A DNA stretch of 36,406 nucleotides. Origin: Acidobacteriota bacterium (lineage in GTDB: Bacteria; Acidobacteriota; UBA6911; RPQK01; JAJDTT01). Under the pieces are notes generated by a model. That model was not told the DNA's origin. It did no database searches and worked only from the letters and a program-made list of their open reading frames with translations. The position numbers and the translations under genes are program-made. Positions 24,261 to 31,907 of this stretch are shown here, one piece after another. How positions within the stretch are numbered: the first letter of the stretch is position 1; each line of letters starts with the position of its first letter. The DNA lies in NCBI GenBank assembly GCA_022827025.1, contig JAJDTT010000105.1, positions 1-36,406 of the forward strand, in the 5' to 3' direction.

Positions 24261-25322
24261 ATGAAGTTGCTCATCGCACTGGCTTTCATTCTGTCTTTGG
24301 CACGCGCCGAGGAGCTGCCCGTCACGATCAGCGAAGTATCGATCGTCGAAGGCCCTCCCTTGTCCTTCGAGTTCACCATCACCGGCCCCTTCTTTGATGA
24401 ACACAAGATGGAGCGACTCACGATCCGGGGCATTCCCCACGAACTGGCGCGTGATTACAAAAGCTACTTGAACCCGGAGGTAGTGCGCTCTCCCATAGGT
24501 CCAGAACACCTCGCAATGGCCTTCAGGTATGGCAGCAACCGTCTGGAGTTCTATCGCGATGGGGAACTGGTCCACGCTGGAGACGGGGGCGGAATGACCT
24601 CCTATCTGTCGGAGGTGTGTATTGACCCCGGTTCGGGTCGGCTCAGGCTGATGTTTAACCTGTGGAGCGGCAGTGCGAGCATCCCTGGCCGAGACGACAT
24701 TTTTTATTTCGTTCCCGGCAAGGGAATCGTCAGCAAAACTCTCGCCTGGCATGAGTACAGAGTCACGACGATCGATTGTGCAGAGGATGAGACGCGCTGG
24801 GAAGAGGGTGCGCCGCCCTGGGAATGGGGCGAGAGTTTCCGCCCGTGCCGCTGTGCCGGCAGGATTGACGGTGAGGACTACTTCTCTGCCGCGAGCGAAA
24901 TAATAAGCGCAGAGACAATCGAAAACCCGATTTCGGAAGCGGACTTCTCCTCATTACTTTCCCGGATCGGCGGATGGGAGAAAGTTCTTGATCGGTTCGA
25001 GGGCACTGCGGTGGACGTTCAGCGCTTCGAGTCTTCCAAATTCGAGGTCGTGGCGATCACCTACGAGGATTCGCTAAGAGCCTTTGGCTCGTCCCAGACT
25101 ATCTTCGTGCACCGAGTGGGAGATGGATACTGGGTCCGGGTTTACGCCGCGCCAGAAACGTCAAAGGGATTCCTCAAGGCGACGATTCACGGGTTGGTGA
25201 ATGAGGATGTTTTGGACTTGACCATGAATGTCGACGAAACGCCCTACTGGGGAAGATTTGAGCGCGTGACAAAGAACCTTCGGGAGTGGTGGCAGGAGGC
25301 GGATCGAGCCAGGCAGCCATAG
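24261..25322 (+). CDS. Exported hypothetical protein
   Basis: From ATG 24261 the protein is 353 residues, starting with a clean signal peptide (MKLLIALAFILSLARAEEL). I recognise no domain. The mature part is mixed alpha/beta and acidic. It has cysteines in VCIDPG, DCAEDE and PCRCAG that could form disulfides after export, and a C-terminal region rich in aromatic residues (DGYWVRVY, ETPYWGRFERVTKNLREWW). The ATG has no clear ribosome site, while an in-frame GTG at 24168 does (GGAG at 6 nt) and would add 31 residues, giving a longer n-region; the true start is uncertain. It sits on the plus strand between the ankyrin gene and the oppositely oriented chimeric locus, and no functional link is evident. 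Confidence 0.7.
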   Translation: MKLLIALAFILSLARAEELPVTISEVSIVEGPPLSFEFTITGPFFDEHKMERLTIRGIPHELARDYKSYLNPEVVRSPIGPEHLAMAFRYGSNRLEFYRDGELVHAGDGGGMTSYLSEVCIDPGSGRLRLMFNLWSGSASIPGRDDIFYFVPGKGIVSKTLAWHEYRVTTIDCAEDETRWEEGAPPWEWGESFRPCRCAGRIDGEDYFSAASEIISAETIENPISEADFSSLLSRIGGWEKVLDRFEGTAVDVQRFESSKFEVVAITYEDSLRAFGSSQTIFVHRVGDGYWVRVYAAPETSKGFLKATIHGLVNEDVLDLTMNVDETPYWGRFERVTKNLREWWQEADRARQP

Positions 25323-25520
25323 CAAAGCTTTCAAACTGTCCCACAGAAATCCGGACGGCTAAGCCGCGCGTCCCCGCACCATGCTAGAAACATACTCTCG
25401 CGGCGGGGCGGACACCGCAGGAAACGGGGGTATCAGGGGCATGGTTTAGAATACGATAAAGTATATTATACGGACCTTTCCGGGAGTCCGGATCAGCACA
25501 GGAGACGAAGGGCTGAGAGA

Positions 25521-27134
25521 TCAGAAGAGCCCAGGGTAGTCTTCAGGAGTGTACTGATCCGCCGGAAACGGCTGCATCACACTCTTGATCAGCTTTTCTC
25601 TACGGTCGCAGGCGACGAGTCGGGCGTCGAGCATCCGAACATACTGCTCGCCCTTTTGACGTACAGATTCATTCGAAGGATCGATGTGACTCTCTACGTG
25701 TTCCTTCATCCTGTGTATCCAGCCTCGAACGACGTTGAGCGACGCAAGGTCCTTTTCAGGATCATCGGAACCGAAATTGAGGAGCCCCTTGAACGGGAAG
25801 ATGGCAGTGAGGTCACCGTCCGTCTCGACACAGCGGGAAAACACCTCTTTTACGCATTCATCGGACTGTCGCTGAACATATTGGACAACGTCCATATCAA
25901 CCTCGATGAACGGGGTCCCGCGCTCGTCGGCATCTCTTCTGAAAATGGAAACCTGCTTTTCCCCCTCGACGGCCTCGCTGAAGCCAACACCAATTTGATA
26001 TTCGGCTGTGTGATAAATCGGACCACGTTTGATGTAGCCGCGACACATGATTCCCTTTGATAGCAATCTCCTACAGGCGCCCCAGCAATGGCCAACAAGA
26101 TTGATGAGTCCTGCCGGTGAGATCTCGGCTGAGATCAACACGCTGTCGGAAACTTGAGTGATGCGAAAGTCCAGGTCCTTCCTAATCCATGGTGCCTGGG
26201 GACAGGTCGTGGGACCGTATTTTTTGAAATGTTCGCGCTCCGTGGGTTTGCCCAGCATGTCCGTAATTTCGCAAAACTCCTTGAGTGACAGACCGCGTCC
26301 TGTATCGGAACCACGGACATGAAACTTCCATCCAAGCACGTCCACGAAAGCGATGAATTTTTCGGTGTACTGAAGCTCGCTCAATGCCCTCTCACGGGTG
26401 ATGACACCCACGAGGTCGCGGACCTGGGACACTGTGACGTGTCCGGACTTCACCGAGAAGATGATCTTCTTGGTCTTTCCACCCCGGCCTTCGTCATGGA
26501 AGTTTTTCTGACCATCAATACCCCGGTCGGCTCCCTTTTTTGGTTTAACAGGTCGACCTTCGACCAAGCCGAGAGCCCACAACTCGAACTGATGGGTGTC
26601 GTCCGCTGCCAGAGCGGTCGCATCCTGGAGGCTGACCGGTTCACCGATGACGTCAAATTGGCAGTCCTTCCCGAAGGAGTCCCGCAGCCGGTATCGGACT
26701 AGGGAAACAGCCAACTGGGTGATGTCGATCCCGATCCAGCGACGATCGAGCTTCTGAGCTGCGGCAATGGCTGTTCCACATCCGCAGAAGGGGTCCAAGA
26801 TGGTGTCGCCTTCGTTGCTGCTTGACCTGACGATCCGCTCAAGGAGAGCTATGGGTTTCTGCGTGGGATAGCTGAGGCGTTCTCTTGAGGTATTCGCAAT
26901 TCGTGGAATATCGGTCCAGATATTCTGAAGTGGTTTCCGTGGTGATTCGTCAAGGCAGACCTTTTCCCCGTCTAGTCTAGGAATGCCATCCCGTTTTGTC
27001 TCGATGCGGCCCTGAGCCCACATCTCCTCCAAACCTTCCAAGCTCTTGGACCACATCCTAGTTGGTCCTGGGATGGTCCCCCGCCACTCGAACCTTCCGG
27101 AATTGCCTCGAAGAGGTGCAGTCAGATTTTCCAA
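25521..27134 (-). CDS. Chimeric frame: DNA methyltransferase C-terminal half joined to a class III nucleotide-cyclase-like protein
   Basis: One frame of 537 residues holds two unrelated parts. Residues 1-250 are the C-terminal half of an N6/N4 DNA methyltransferase: SYPTQKP at about 88-94, motif I DPFCGCGTAIAAAQ at 114-127, then a C-terminal region ending IIFSVKSGHVTVSQVRDLVG. Homology stops abruptly near RERA at 247-250. From residue 251 the sequence looks like a stand-alone class III cyclase-fold protein: KFIAFVDVLGW with Asp265, RITQVSDSVLIS with Asp330, RGYIKRGPIY and GVGFSEAVEGE, matching the two metal-aspartate strands and the following strand-helix of cyclases. The cyclase part could start independently at TTG 26382-26384 (287 residues, AGAGG 3 nt upstream). 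The nominal start at 27134 is a TTG without ribosome site just after an amber codon, so the methyltransferase part is probably not made. Confidence 0.65.
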   Translation of the reverse strand: MENLTAPLRGNSGRFEWRGTIPGPTRMWSKSLEGLEEMWAQGRIETKRDGIPRLDGEKVCLDESPRKPLQNIWTDIPRIANTSRERLSYPTQKPIALLERIVRSSSNEGDTILDPFCGCGTAIAAAQKLDRRWIGIDITQLAVSLVRYRLRDSFGKDCQFDVIGEPVSLQDATALAADDTHQFELWALGLVEGRPVKPKKGADRGIDGQKNFHDEGRGGKTKKIIFSVKSGHVTVSQVRDLVGVITRERALSELQYTEKFIAFVDVLGWKFHVRGSDTGRGLSLKEFCEITDMLGKPTEREHFKKYGPTTCPQAPWIRKDLDFRITQVSDSVLISAEISPAGLINLVGHCWGACRRLLSKGIMCRGYIKRGPIYHTAEYQIGVGFSEAVEGEKQVSIFRRDADERGTPFIEVDMDVVQYVQRQSDECVKEVFSRCVETDGDLTAIFPFKGLLNFGSDDPEKDLASLNVVRGWIHRMKEHVESHIDPSNESVRQKGEQYVRMLDARLVACDRREKLIKSVMQPFPADQYTPEDYPGLF

Positions 27135-27179
27135 CTTGTATTTTCGCCCATCCTCGTCGGTATGCTTGAACCTCTTCAG

Positions 27180-27805
27180 CTACGACTCGCCGTAGGCCTC
27201 ATAGAGCGGGTTCCATGCCGGACTAGAACCCCTTGAGTAGTAGAGAATCACGTCGGCGATGTTTCCGTACTTGGTAGCGTCATTATGACTCTCGTGACGT
27301 TGCCAAGTAATTTCATTGCGAAAGTTCAGTTTCCCGAAAATCGAATCCAATAGCAGCTTCAAGTAATGGCTGGCCGTTGGATCGCAGTGCAGGTAGAGAC
27401 TCCCCGTTAGTTTTAGCACCCTCCAGAGCTCCAAGAGACGGGGAGCCATCATCGATAGGTAGGCTAGCATGTCGTTGGTGCCGAGAATTTGCCTGAAGGC
27501 AATCAGGGCCTCGGCTACCTGCCCCCCAGCCTCGACCTTGTTCTTCACCACATGCGCCAGCGCCGCCTCGACCACCTCGCGCGGATGATCCGTCTCCTCC
27601 GCCGCCCAGTCCCGGAACGACGACCGGAACCCGTGCGGCACGGCGGCGATCCCGTTCCACCGCAGTAGCTTGCGCAACCGACCCGAGCCGAGGGGCTTTC
27701 CGCCCTCCCGGGGGAAGATCAACCGGGCGGCTCCATCCTCCAGCGTCCGGGCTTCCTCCAGAATTTCCTGCGCCCGGCCACACAGCGGCACCCGGTGCTC
27801 CCGTT
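27180..27805 (-). pseudogene. Tyrosine-recombinase C-terminal remnant fused to a truncated DNA methyltransferase, ending in an amber stop
   Basis: From about 27805 to 27528 the minus strand encodes the end of a phage-type integrase: REHRVPLCGRAQEILEEA, then PHGFRSSFRDWAAEETDHPR and ALAHVVKNKVEA. The N-terminal two thirds and the final Tyr segment are missing, and a TAA lies just upstream. At about 27528 the frame switches to a site-specific DNA methyltransferase (GGQVAEALIAFRQILGTNDM, then LELWRVLKLTGSLYLHCDPT, WQRHESHNDATKYG and WNPLYEAYGES). The catalytic DPPF-type motif expected N-terminal to this segment is absent. A TAG at 27180-27182 stops the frame, but methyltransferase homology continues in phase (LKRFKHTDEDGRKYKLENLT), so this is a nonsense mutation in an already truncated gene. 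Confidence 0.8.
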
Positions 27806-28050
27806 ACACCATAACAAACGGGATGGAGTTGGATATCAAGGGATGTCAGGGGAGGATGAAACGCGTTCAGAATGGGTATAAACTAAAGAAATACAACCAC
27901 TTAATAGATATTCTGGGATCTCTTTGGATACCTGTGGAATCTAAAGGGGTGTTGAGTGGACGGCAGTCCCTCTACGCTTCCCCCCCCCCGAATGGCACAT
28001 GACCAAAAAGGAACAAAGAAAAAGACGGGGGACAGGAAAGTCCCCCCTCC
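27806..28050. repeat. A/T-richer intergenic DNA with two dispersed hairpins
   Basis: No gene is seen. GGAC-GGCA-GTCC lies at 27958-27969 and is followed by TCTACGCTTCC, closely matching the copy at 10753-10784. GGGGGAC and GTCCCCC flank AGGAAA at 28027-28046, just past the frdD stop. A run of ten C residues lies at 27980-27989. The second hairpin could influence the frd mRNA 3' end but lacks a T-tract. Confidence 0.7.
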
Positions 28051-28404
28051 TTACACGAGCAGCCAGACGGTAGCCGCCGTCCCCGCAATGGCGGAGCCGT
28101 AGCAGAGGATCGAGATGGCTGTCTTGAGGGCTCCGCCTCCCAGGTCGATCAGGATGTGCCGGAGACGGTGAGCCGAGTGGAATAGAGGCAAGGAAATGAA
28201 AACCAGCAGATAGAGCCGAGCCAGCGGGTTCTCCAAGAGCTCCCGAACCCGCTCGTAGGAGAGCGTCTCGAGGGGGATCCAGCCCAGGCCGACGCCCAAG
28301 CCGGTCACCAGGATGTGGACCGGGACCAGGAAGGCCGCCACCGTGCCGCCCGCCGAAAAGAGCCCCCACCAGATGGGGTCGGTCGTCTTGAGTCGCACAC
28401 CCAT
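28051..28404 (-). CDS. frdD: Fumarate reductase subunit D (membrane anchor)
   Basis: The 117-residue protein has three predicted membrane helices (about 15-36, 60-80 and 88-114). It carries the family pattern DPIWWGLFSAGGTVAAFLVP near the N-terminus and FHSAHRLRHILIDLG in the middle, whose His residues suit the quinone or haem face of the anchor. FrdD and FrdC anchor the FrdAB catalytic dimer to the inner membrane and pass electrons from menaquinol. Its length matches E. coli FrdD (119). The ATG lies one base after the frdC stop codon, and it is the last gene of frdABCD. Confidence 0.92.
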   Translation of the reverse strand: MGVRLKTTDPIWWGLFSAGGTVAAFLVPVHILVTGLGVGLGWIPLETLSYERVRELLENPLARLYLLVFISLPLFHSAHRLRHILIDLGGGALKTAISILCYGSAIAGTAATVWLLV

Positions 28405-28405
28405 C

Positions 28406-28810
28406 TCAGTTCACCACCAGGTACCAGAGAATCCCGGAAACCACGATCCAGGCCAGGTAATTCGCCGCCAGCACCAATTTGGCCGGGATCACCTTCCGTC
28501 CCATCCGAATCACCATCACGATGGGGGTCAGGTGGATCCAGGTCACCGTGTGAAGCACGCAGAACACCAGGGACACACCCAGCAATCCCAGGACCGCTGG
28601 ATGCTGGAGCAGGGCAAGGTAAGCCTCATAGCTCTCCTTCCCTTGCGACAGCCGGTACAGGCCCACCAGGTATCCGAGCGCGTAGAGCGCCACGAACACC
28701 GCCGACAGCTCCCGGAGCATGAACAGGAAATACCGCCCGCTGCCCAGCCACCAGAGGGCCGACCTCCGGGGCCGGTAACGAGGCGGACGCCGTGCCGAAG
28801 TGACGCTCAC
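28406..28810 (-). CDS. frdC: Fumarate reductase subunit C (membrane anchor)
   Basis: The 134-residue membrane protein starts at GTG 28808-28810 (GGGGGA 4 nt upstream), overlapping the frdB TGA in a GTGA junction. Three membrane helices are predicted (about 28-52, 70-95 and 110-132). WWLGSGRYFLFMLRELSAVF near the N-terminus and FCVLHTVTWIHLTPIVM, followed by MGRKVIPAKLVLAANYLAW, match FrdC. It forms the quinone-binding anchor together with FrdD. Coupling by overlap with frdB and one-base spacing to frdD supports stoichiometric production. Confidence 0.92.
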   Translation of the reverse strand: MSVTSARRPPRYRPRRSALWWLGSGRYFLFMLRELSAVFVALYALGYLVGLYRLSQGKESYEAYLALLQHPAVLGLLGVSLVFCVLHTVTWIHLTPIVMVIRMGRKVIPAKLVLAANYLAWIVVSGILWYLVVN

Positions 28811-29544
28811 GATTTCCCCCAGGGCCAGAGCATCCCGAGGATATGGTCCTTCGTCAGTTGCACCTTGGAACGCTGGATCGCCGCCGCCGGGTCCACGTGC
28901 TTGGGACAGACCACCGAGCACTCGCCGACGAAGGAGCATTCCCAGATTCCCTCGTGGCTTCCGATGACCTTGGCCCGCTGGTCCTGGCCCTCCTCCCTGG
29001 AATCCATGTCGTACCGGTGCGCCAAGGCGATGGCGGCCGGTCCGATGAAGGTCTGGTCCGCCGCGTAGACCGGGCAGGCCGCGTAGCAGAGAGCGCAGTT
29101 GATGCACATGCTGAACTGTCGAAAGAGCTGCAGCTCCTCGGGGGACTGCAGATACTCCCCTTCTTCAACCGGCTTTTCCTGCTCCCGAATCATCCATGGC
29201 TTCACCGCCCGGAGCTTGTCCATGAAATCGTCCATCTCGATGACCAGATCCCGGATCACCGGGAAATGGTCCAGAGGACCCACCTGCACCCCTTGCGGGT
29301 AGTCCTTCAGAAAGACGGCGCAAGTCAGCTTGGCCTCTCCGTTGACCATCATGCCGCAGCTTCCGCACACCCCCATGCGGCACGACCAACGGTAGCTCAG
29401 GCTCCCGTCGACGTGGTCCTTGATGTAGTTGAGGCCGTCCAGGACCACCATCTCATCGTCGTAGGGGATGGTGTAGGTCTGCTCGAACGGGGCGGGACTA
29501 TTCTCCGGATCGTACCGGATGACGGTGATGTCGATTTTGTTCAT
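28807..29544 (-). CDS. frdB: Fumarate reductase iron-sulfur subunit
   Basis: From the ATG at 29542-29544 the protein is 245 residues. The [2Fe-2S] cluster ligands are Cys55, Cys60, Cys63 and Cys75 (SCRMGVCGSCGMMVNG). The [4Fe-4S] set is Cys147, 150 and 153, with Cys213. The [3Fe-4S] set is Cys157, 203 and 209 (CINCALCYAACP and CSFVGECSVVCP). Spacing matches E. coli FrdB closely. The subunit relays electrons between the membrane quinol site and FAD in FrdA. The longer open frame upstream to 30111 overlaps frdA out of phase and is not coding. Twenty bases separate it from frdA. Confidence 0.95.
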   Translation of the reverse strand: MNKIDITVIRYDPENSPAPFEQTYTIPYDDEMVVLDGLNYIKDHVDGSLSYRWSCRMGVCGSCGMMVNGEAKLTCAVFLKDYPQGVQVGPLDHFPVIRDLVIEMDDFMDKLRAVKPWMIREQEKPVEEGEYLQSPEELQLFRQFSMCINCALCYAACPVYAADQTFIGPAAIALAHRYDMDSREEGQDQRAKVIGSHEGIWECSFVGECSVVCPKHVDPAAAIQRSKVQLTKDHILGMLWPWGKS

Positions 29545-29564
29545 GCCGGCATCTCGCTCCTGGC

Positions 29565-31274
29565 TCAATATTTCCGCTCCTCGGGAGCCCAACGGGTGAT
29601 GGTCACCGGCTGGGTCTCCAACCGTGGACCCTCCTCGGAGATGAGGGACAGTTGGTGATGCAGGAACTGTTCGTCGTCGCGCTCGGGAAAGTCGACCCGG
29701 GCCTGAGCCCCGCGTGACTCCTCGCGAGTCAGGGCGGCCCCGGCGATGCACCGGGCCACGTCCAGCATGAAGTCCAGTTCCAGGGCCGCCACCAGGTCGG
29801 TGTTGAAGACCTTCCCCCGGTCGTCGATGCGGACGTCGGCGAACCGCTCTCTCAACTCCGCCAGTTCCCTGGTGGTCTCCAGCAGGCTGTCCCGGGTCCG
29901 GTAGACTCCACACCCCTTCTCCATGGCGGTCTGCATCTCGCCCCGCAGACCGCTGATGCGCTCGGTCCCATCTTCCCGATGGAGGAATCCCTGCTCGATC
30001 CGCTGCTCCTCCTTGCGGGCCGCCGCTCGGACCCGGCCCGAATCGACAAGGCCGGTGGATTGGGCGTGGCGGGCGGCCGCCTCGCCGGCGAATCCTCCGA
30101 AGACCAGGCATTCGGTCAGAGAATTGGACCCCAGACGATTGGCGCCGTTGATGGTGACGCAGGCGACTTCTCCGGCCGCGTAGAGGCCCTCCAGGGGCGT
30201 GCTCCCGTCGTTTGCGGTACTGACGCCGCCCATCATGTAGTGCACCACGGGACGGACCGGAATGGGCTGATAGACCGGGTCGATCCCCACGTACTTGGAC
30301 GCCAGCTCCCGGACGAAGGGAAGCTTCTCGTTGATGACCTTCTCACCCAGATGGGTGAGGTCCAGGTGGACATACTCGCCATGCCGGTCTTCGAAGGCTC
30401 GACCCGCCTGACGTTCGGAAATAATGGCCCGGGAGAGGATGTCCCTGGGTCCCAATTCCATTTTCCCCGGAATGTAGCGCTCCAGGAATCTCTCGCCTTC
30501 GCGGTTGAAGAGATACCCACCCTCGCCCCGGGAGGCTTCCGTGATCAGGATTCCGGTCCCGGGCAGGCCGGTGGGATGGTACTGGACGAACTCCATGTCC
30601 TTCAGCGGCGCTCCGGCCCGGTAGGCCATGGCCATCCCGTCGCCGGTCTTGATGTTGCCGTTGGTGGTGAAGGGGAAGATCTTGCCACCTCCACCGGTGC
30701 AGAGCATGACGGACTTGGCCAGGATGGGTTGGATCCGCCCGGTGGCCAGATCCAGGCCGGTGACGCCCACGCATTTTCCGTCGTCCACCAGGAGTGAGGT
30801 GACGAACCACTCGTCGAAACGCCGGATCCTGGCAAAGCGCAACGAGTGCTGGAAGAGGCTGTGAAGCATGTGGAACCCGGTCTTGTCCGAGGCGAAGACG
30901 GTCCGCTTGACGCTCATGCCCCCGAACGCCCGAACGCTGATGCGCCCGTCCCGGTCCCGGCTCCACGGACAGCCCCAATGCTCCAGTTGTAGGACCTCTT
31001 TCGGAGCCGTATCCACGAAAAGCTCCACGGCATCCTGGTCCGCCAGGTAGTCGCTTCCGCGAATCGTGTCGAAACAATGCAGGTCGTGGCTGTCGTAGTC
31101 GCGAAGCACGGCCGCCGTGCCGCCCTCGGCCGACACGGTGTGGCTGCGCATGGGATAGACCTTGGAGACCACGACGATGTCCAGGTCCGGCTGCACTCCC
31201 ACTGCCGCCACGGCCGCCCGCAGCCCGGCTGCGCCGCCGCCGACAATCAGGAGATCACACTTCAATGCGTCCAT
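29565..31274 (-). CDS. frdA: Fumarate reductase flavoprotein subunit
   Basis: From the ATG at 31272-31274 the product is 569 residues. It has the N-terminal FAD-binding Rossmann motif [14 protein letters not shown] and the covalent-FAD histidine His45 in [23 protein letters not shown] and [10 protein letters not shown] supply catalytic His and Arg, and [11 protein letters not shown] and [15 protein letters not shown] are further conserved. The subunit reduces fumarate to succinate in the cytoplasm, or the reverse, as part of the FrdABCD complex. It is first in the operon and divergent from the DUF2784 gene 207 bp away. I see no strong ribosome site at this ATG, but N-terminal homology fixes it; the frame extending to 31715 is spurious. 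Confidence 0.95.
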   Translation of the reverse strand: MDALKCDLLIVGGGAAGLRAAVAAVGVQPDLDIVVVSKVYPMRSHTVSAEGGTAAVLRDYDSHDLHCFDTIRGSDYLADQDAVELFVDTAPKEVLQLEHWGCPWSRDRDGRISVRAFGGMSVKRTVFASDKTGFHMLHSLFQHSLRFARIRRFDEWFVTSLLVDDGKCVGVTGLDLATGRIQPILAKSVMLCTGGGGKIFPFTTNGNIKTGDGMAMAYRAGAPLKDMEFVQYHPTGLPGTGILITEASRGEGGYLFNREGERFLERYIPGKMELGPRDILSRAIISERQAGRAFEDRHGEYVHLDLTHLGEKVINEKLPFVRELASKYVGIDPVYQPIPVRPVVHYMMGGVSTANDGSTPLEGLYAAGEVACVTINGANRLGSNSLTECLVFGGFAGEAAARHAQSTGLVDSGRVRAAARKEEQRIEQGFLHREDGTERISGLRGEMQTAMEKGCGVYRTRDSLLETTRELAELRERFADVRIDDRGKVFNTDLVAALELDFMLDVARCIAGAALTREESRGAQARVDFPERDDEQFLHHQLSLISEEGPRLETQPVTITRWAPEERKY

Positions 31275-31481
31275 ATTCGGGCGCGAATGTTGCCACACTT
31301 CCCGAAACGGAATCAAGGCGGCGATGACGGAAAGAGGCGGCGTCCGAGCGCCGGCGAATGATGCTGAACGGCCAACCGCCCGGACCGCATTTGCGGGCGG
31401 GACTTCGGCGCAGTATCGTGCAAATTCCACCGACTGTTCGATTGCGGAGCGGAAAGGCGGCGTAGCGGATGGAAGGAAACG

Positions 31482-31907
31482 ATGAATCTTCTCCACCTTC
31501 TGGACACCTTCTTCCTCCTCTTCCACTCCCTCTGGATCCTCCTGGTGGTCCTGGGTTGGACCTGGTCTCGAACCCGGCGGTTGAGCCTGGCGGCACTCGT
31601 CCTGACCGCTGTTTCCTGGTTCGGACTCGGCTTCTGGCGGGGGTGGGGCTACTGCGTCTGCACCGACTGGCACTGGCAGGTGCGGCGGTCTCTGGGTGAC
31701 CTCGACCTGCCTCACAACTACATCGGCTTTCTGATCAGGGAAGGGACCGGTCTGGAGGTCCCGGATCCGGTTCTGGAACCTGTCATCCTCGGGGCCTTCC
31801 TGACGTCCGCCGTCGGAGGCATCGGGCTCCGCCTGCGGGACCGCTGCCGGATGACCTCAACCGAGGCCGAAGTCCTGACCCGCGAGCAGGAGGACCTCCT
31901 TGAATAG
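31482..31907 (+). CDS. DUF2784 family membrane protein
   Basis: The 141-residue protein has four predicted membrane segments (about 5-25, 36-52, 83-95 and 98-115). It carries the DUF2784 signature [20 protein letters not shown], followed by [17 protein letters not shown]. The family is found widely in bacteria and its function is unknown. The start is ATG 31482 with GGAAGGA 4 nt upstream. Its 3' end overlaps the start of the symporter gene by 8 nt, so the two are cotranscribed and probably coupled. Confidence 0.85.
   Translation: MNLLHLLDTFFLLFHSLWILLVVLGWTWSRTRRLSLAALVLTAVSWFGLGFWRGWGYCVCTDWHWQVRRSLGDLDLPHNYIGFLIREGTGLEVPDPVLEPVILGAFLTSAVGGIGLRLRDRCRMTSTEAEVLTREQEDLLE

Noticed and set aside
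27700-28050. tRNA gene as integration target beside the integrase remnant
   Set aside because: No cloverleaf or TTCGA-type arm is recognisable in this stretch.
29545-30111. Upstream extension of the frdB frame
   Set aside because: It overlaps frdA in another phase; homology to FrdB begins exactly at the ATG at 29544.
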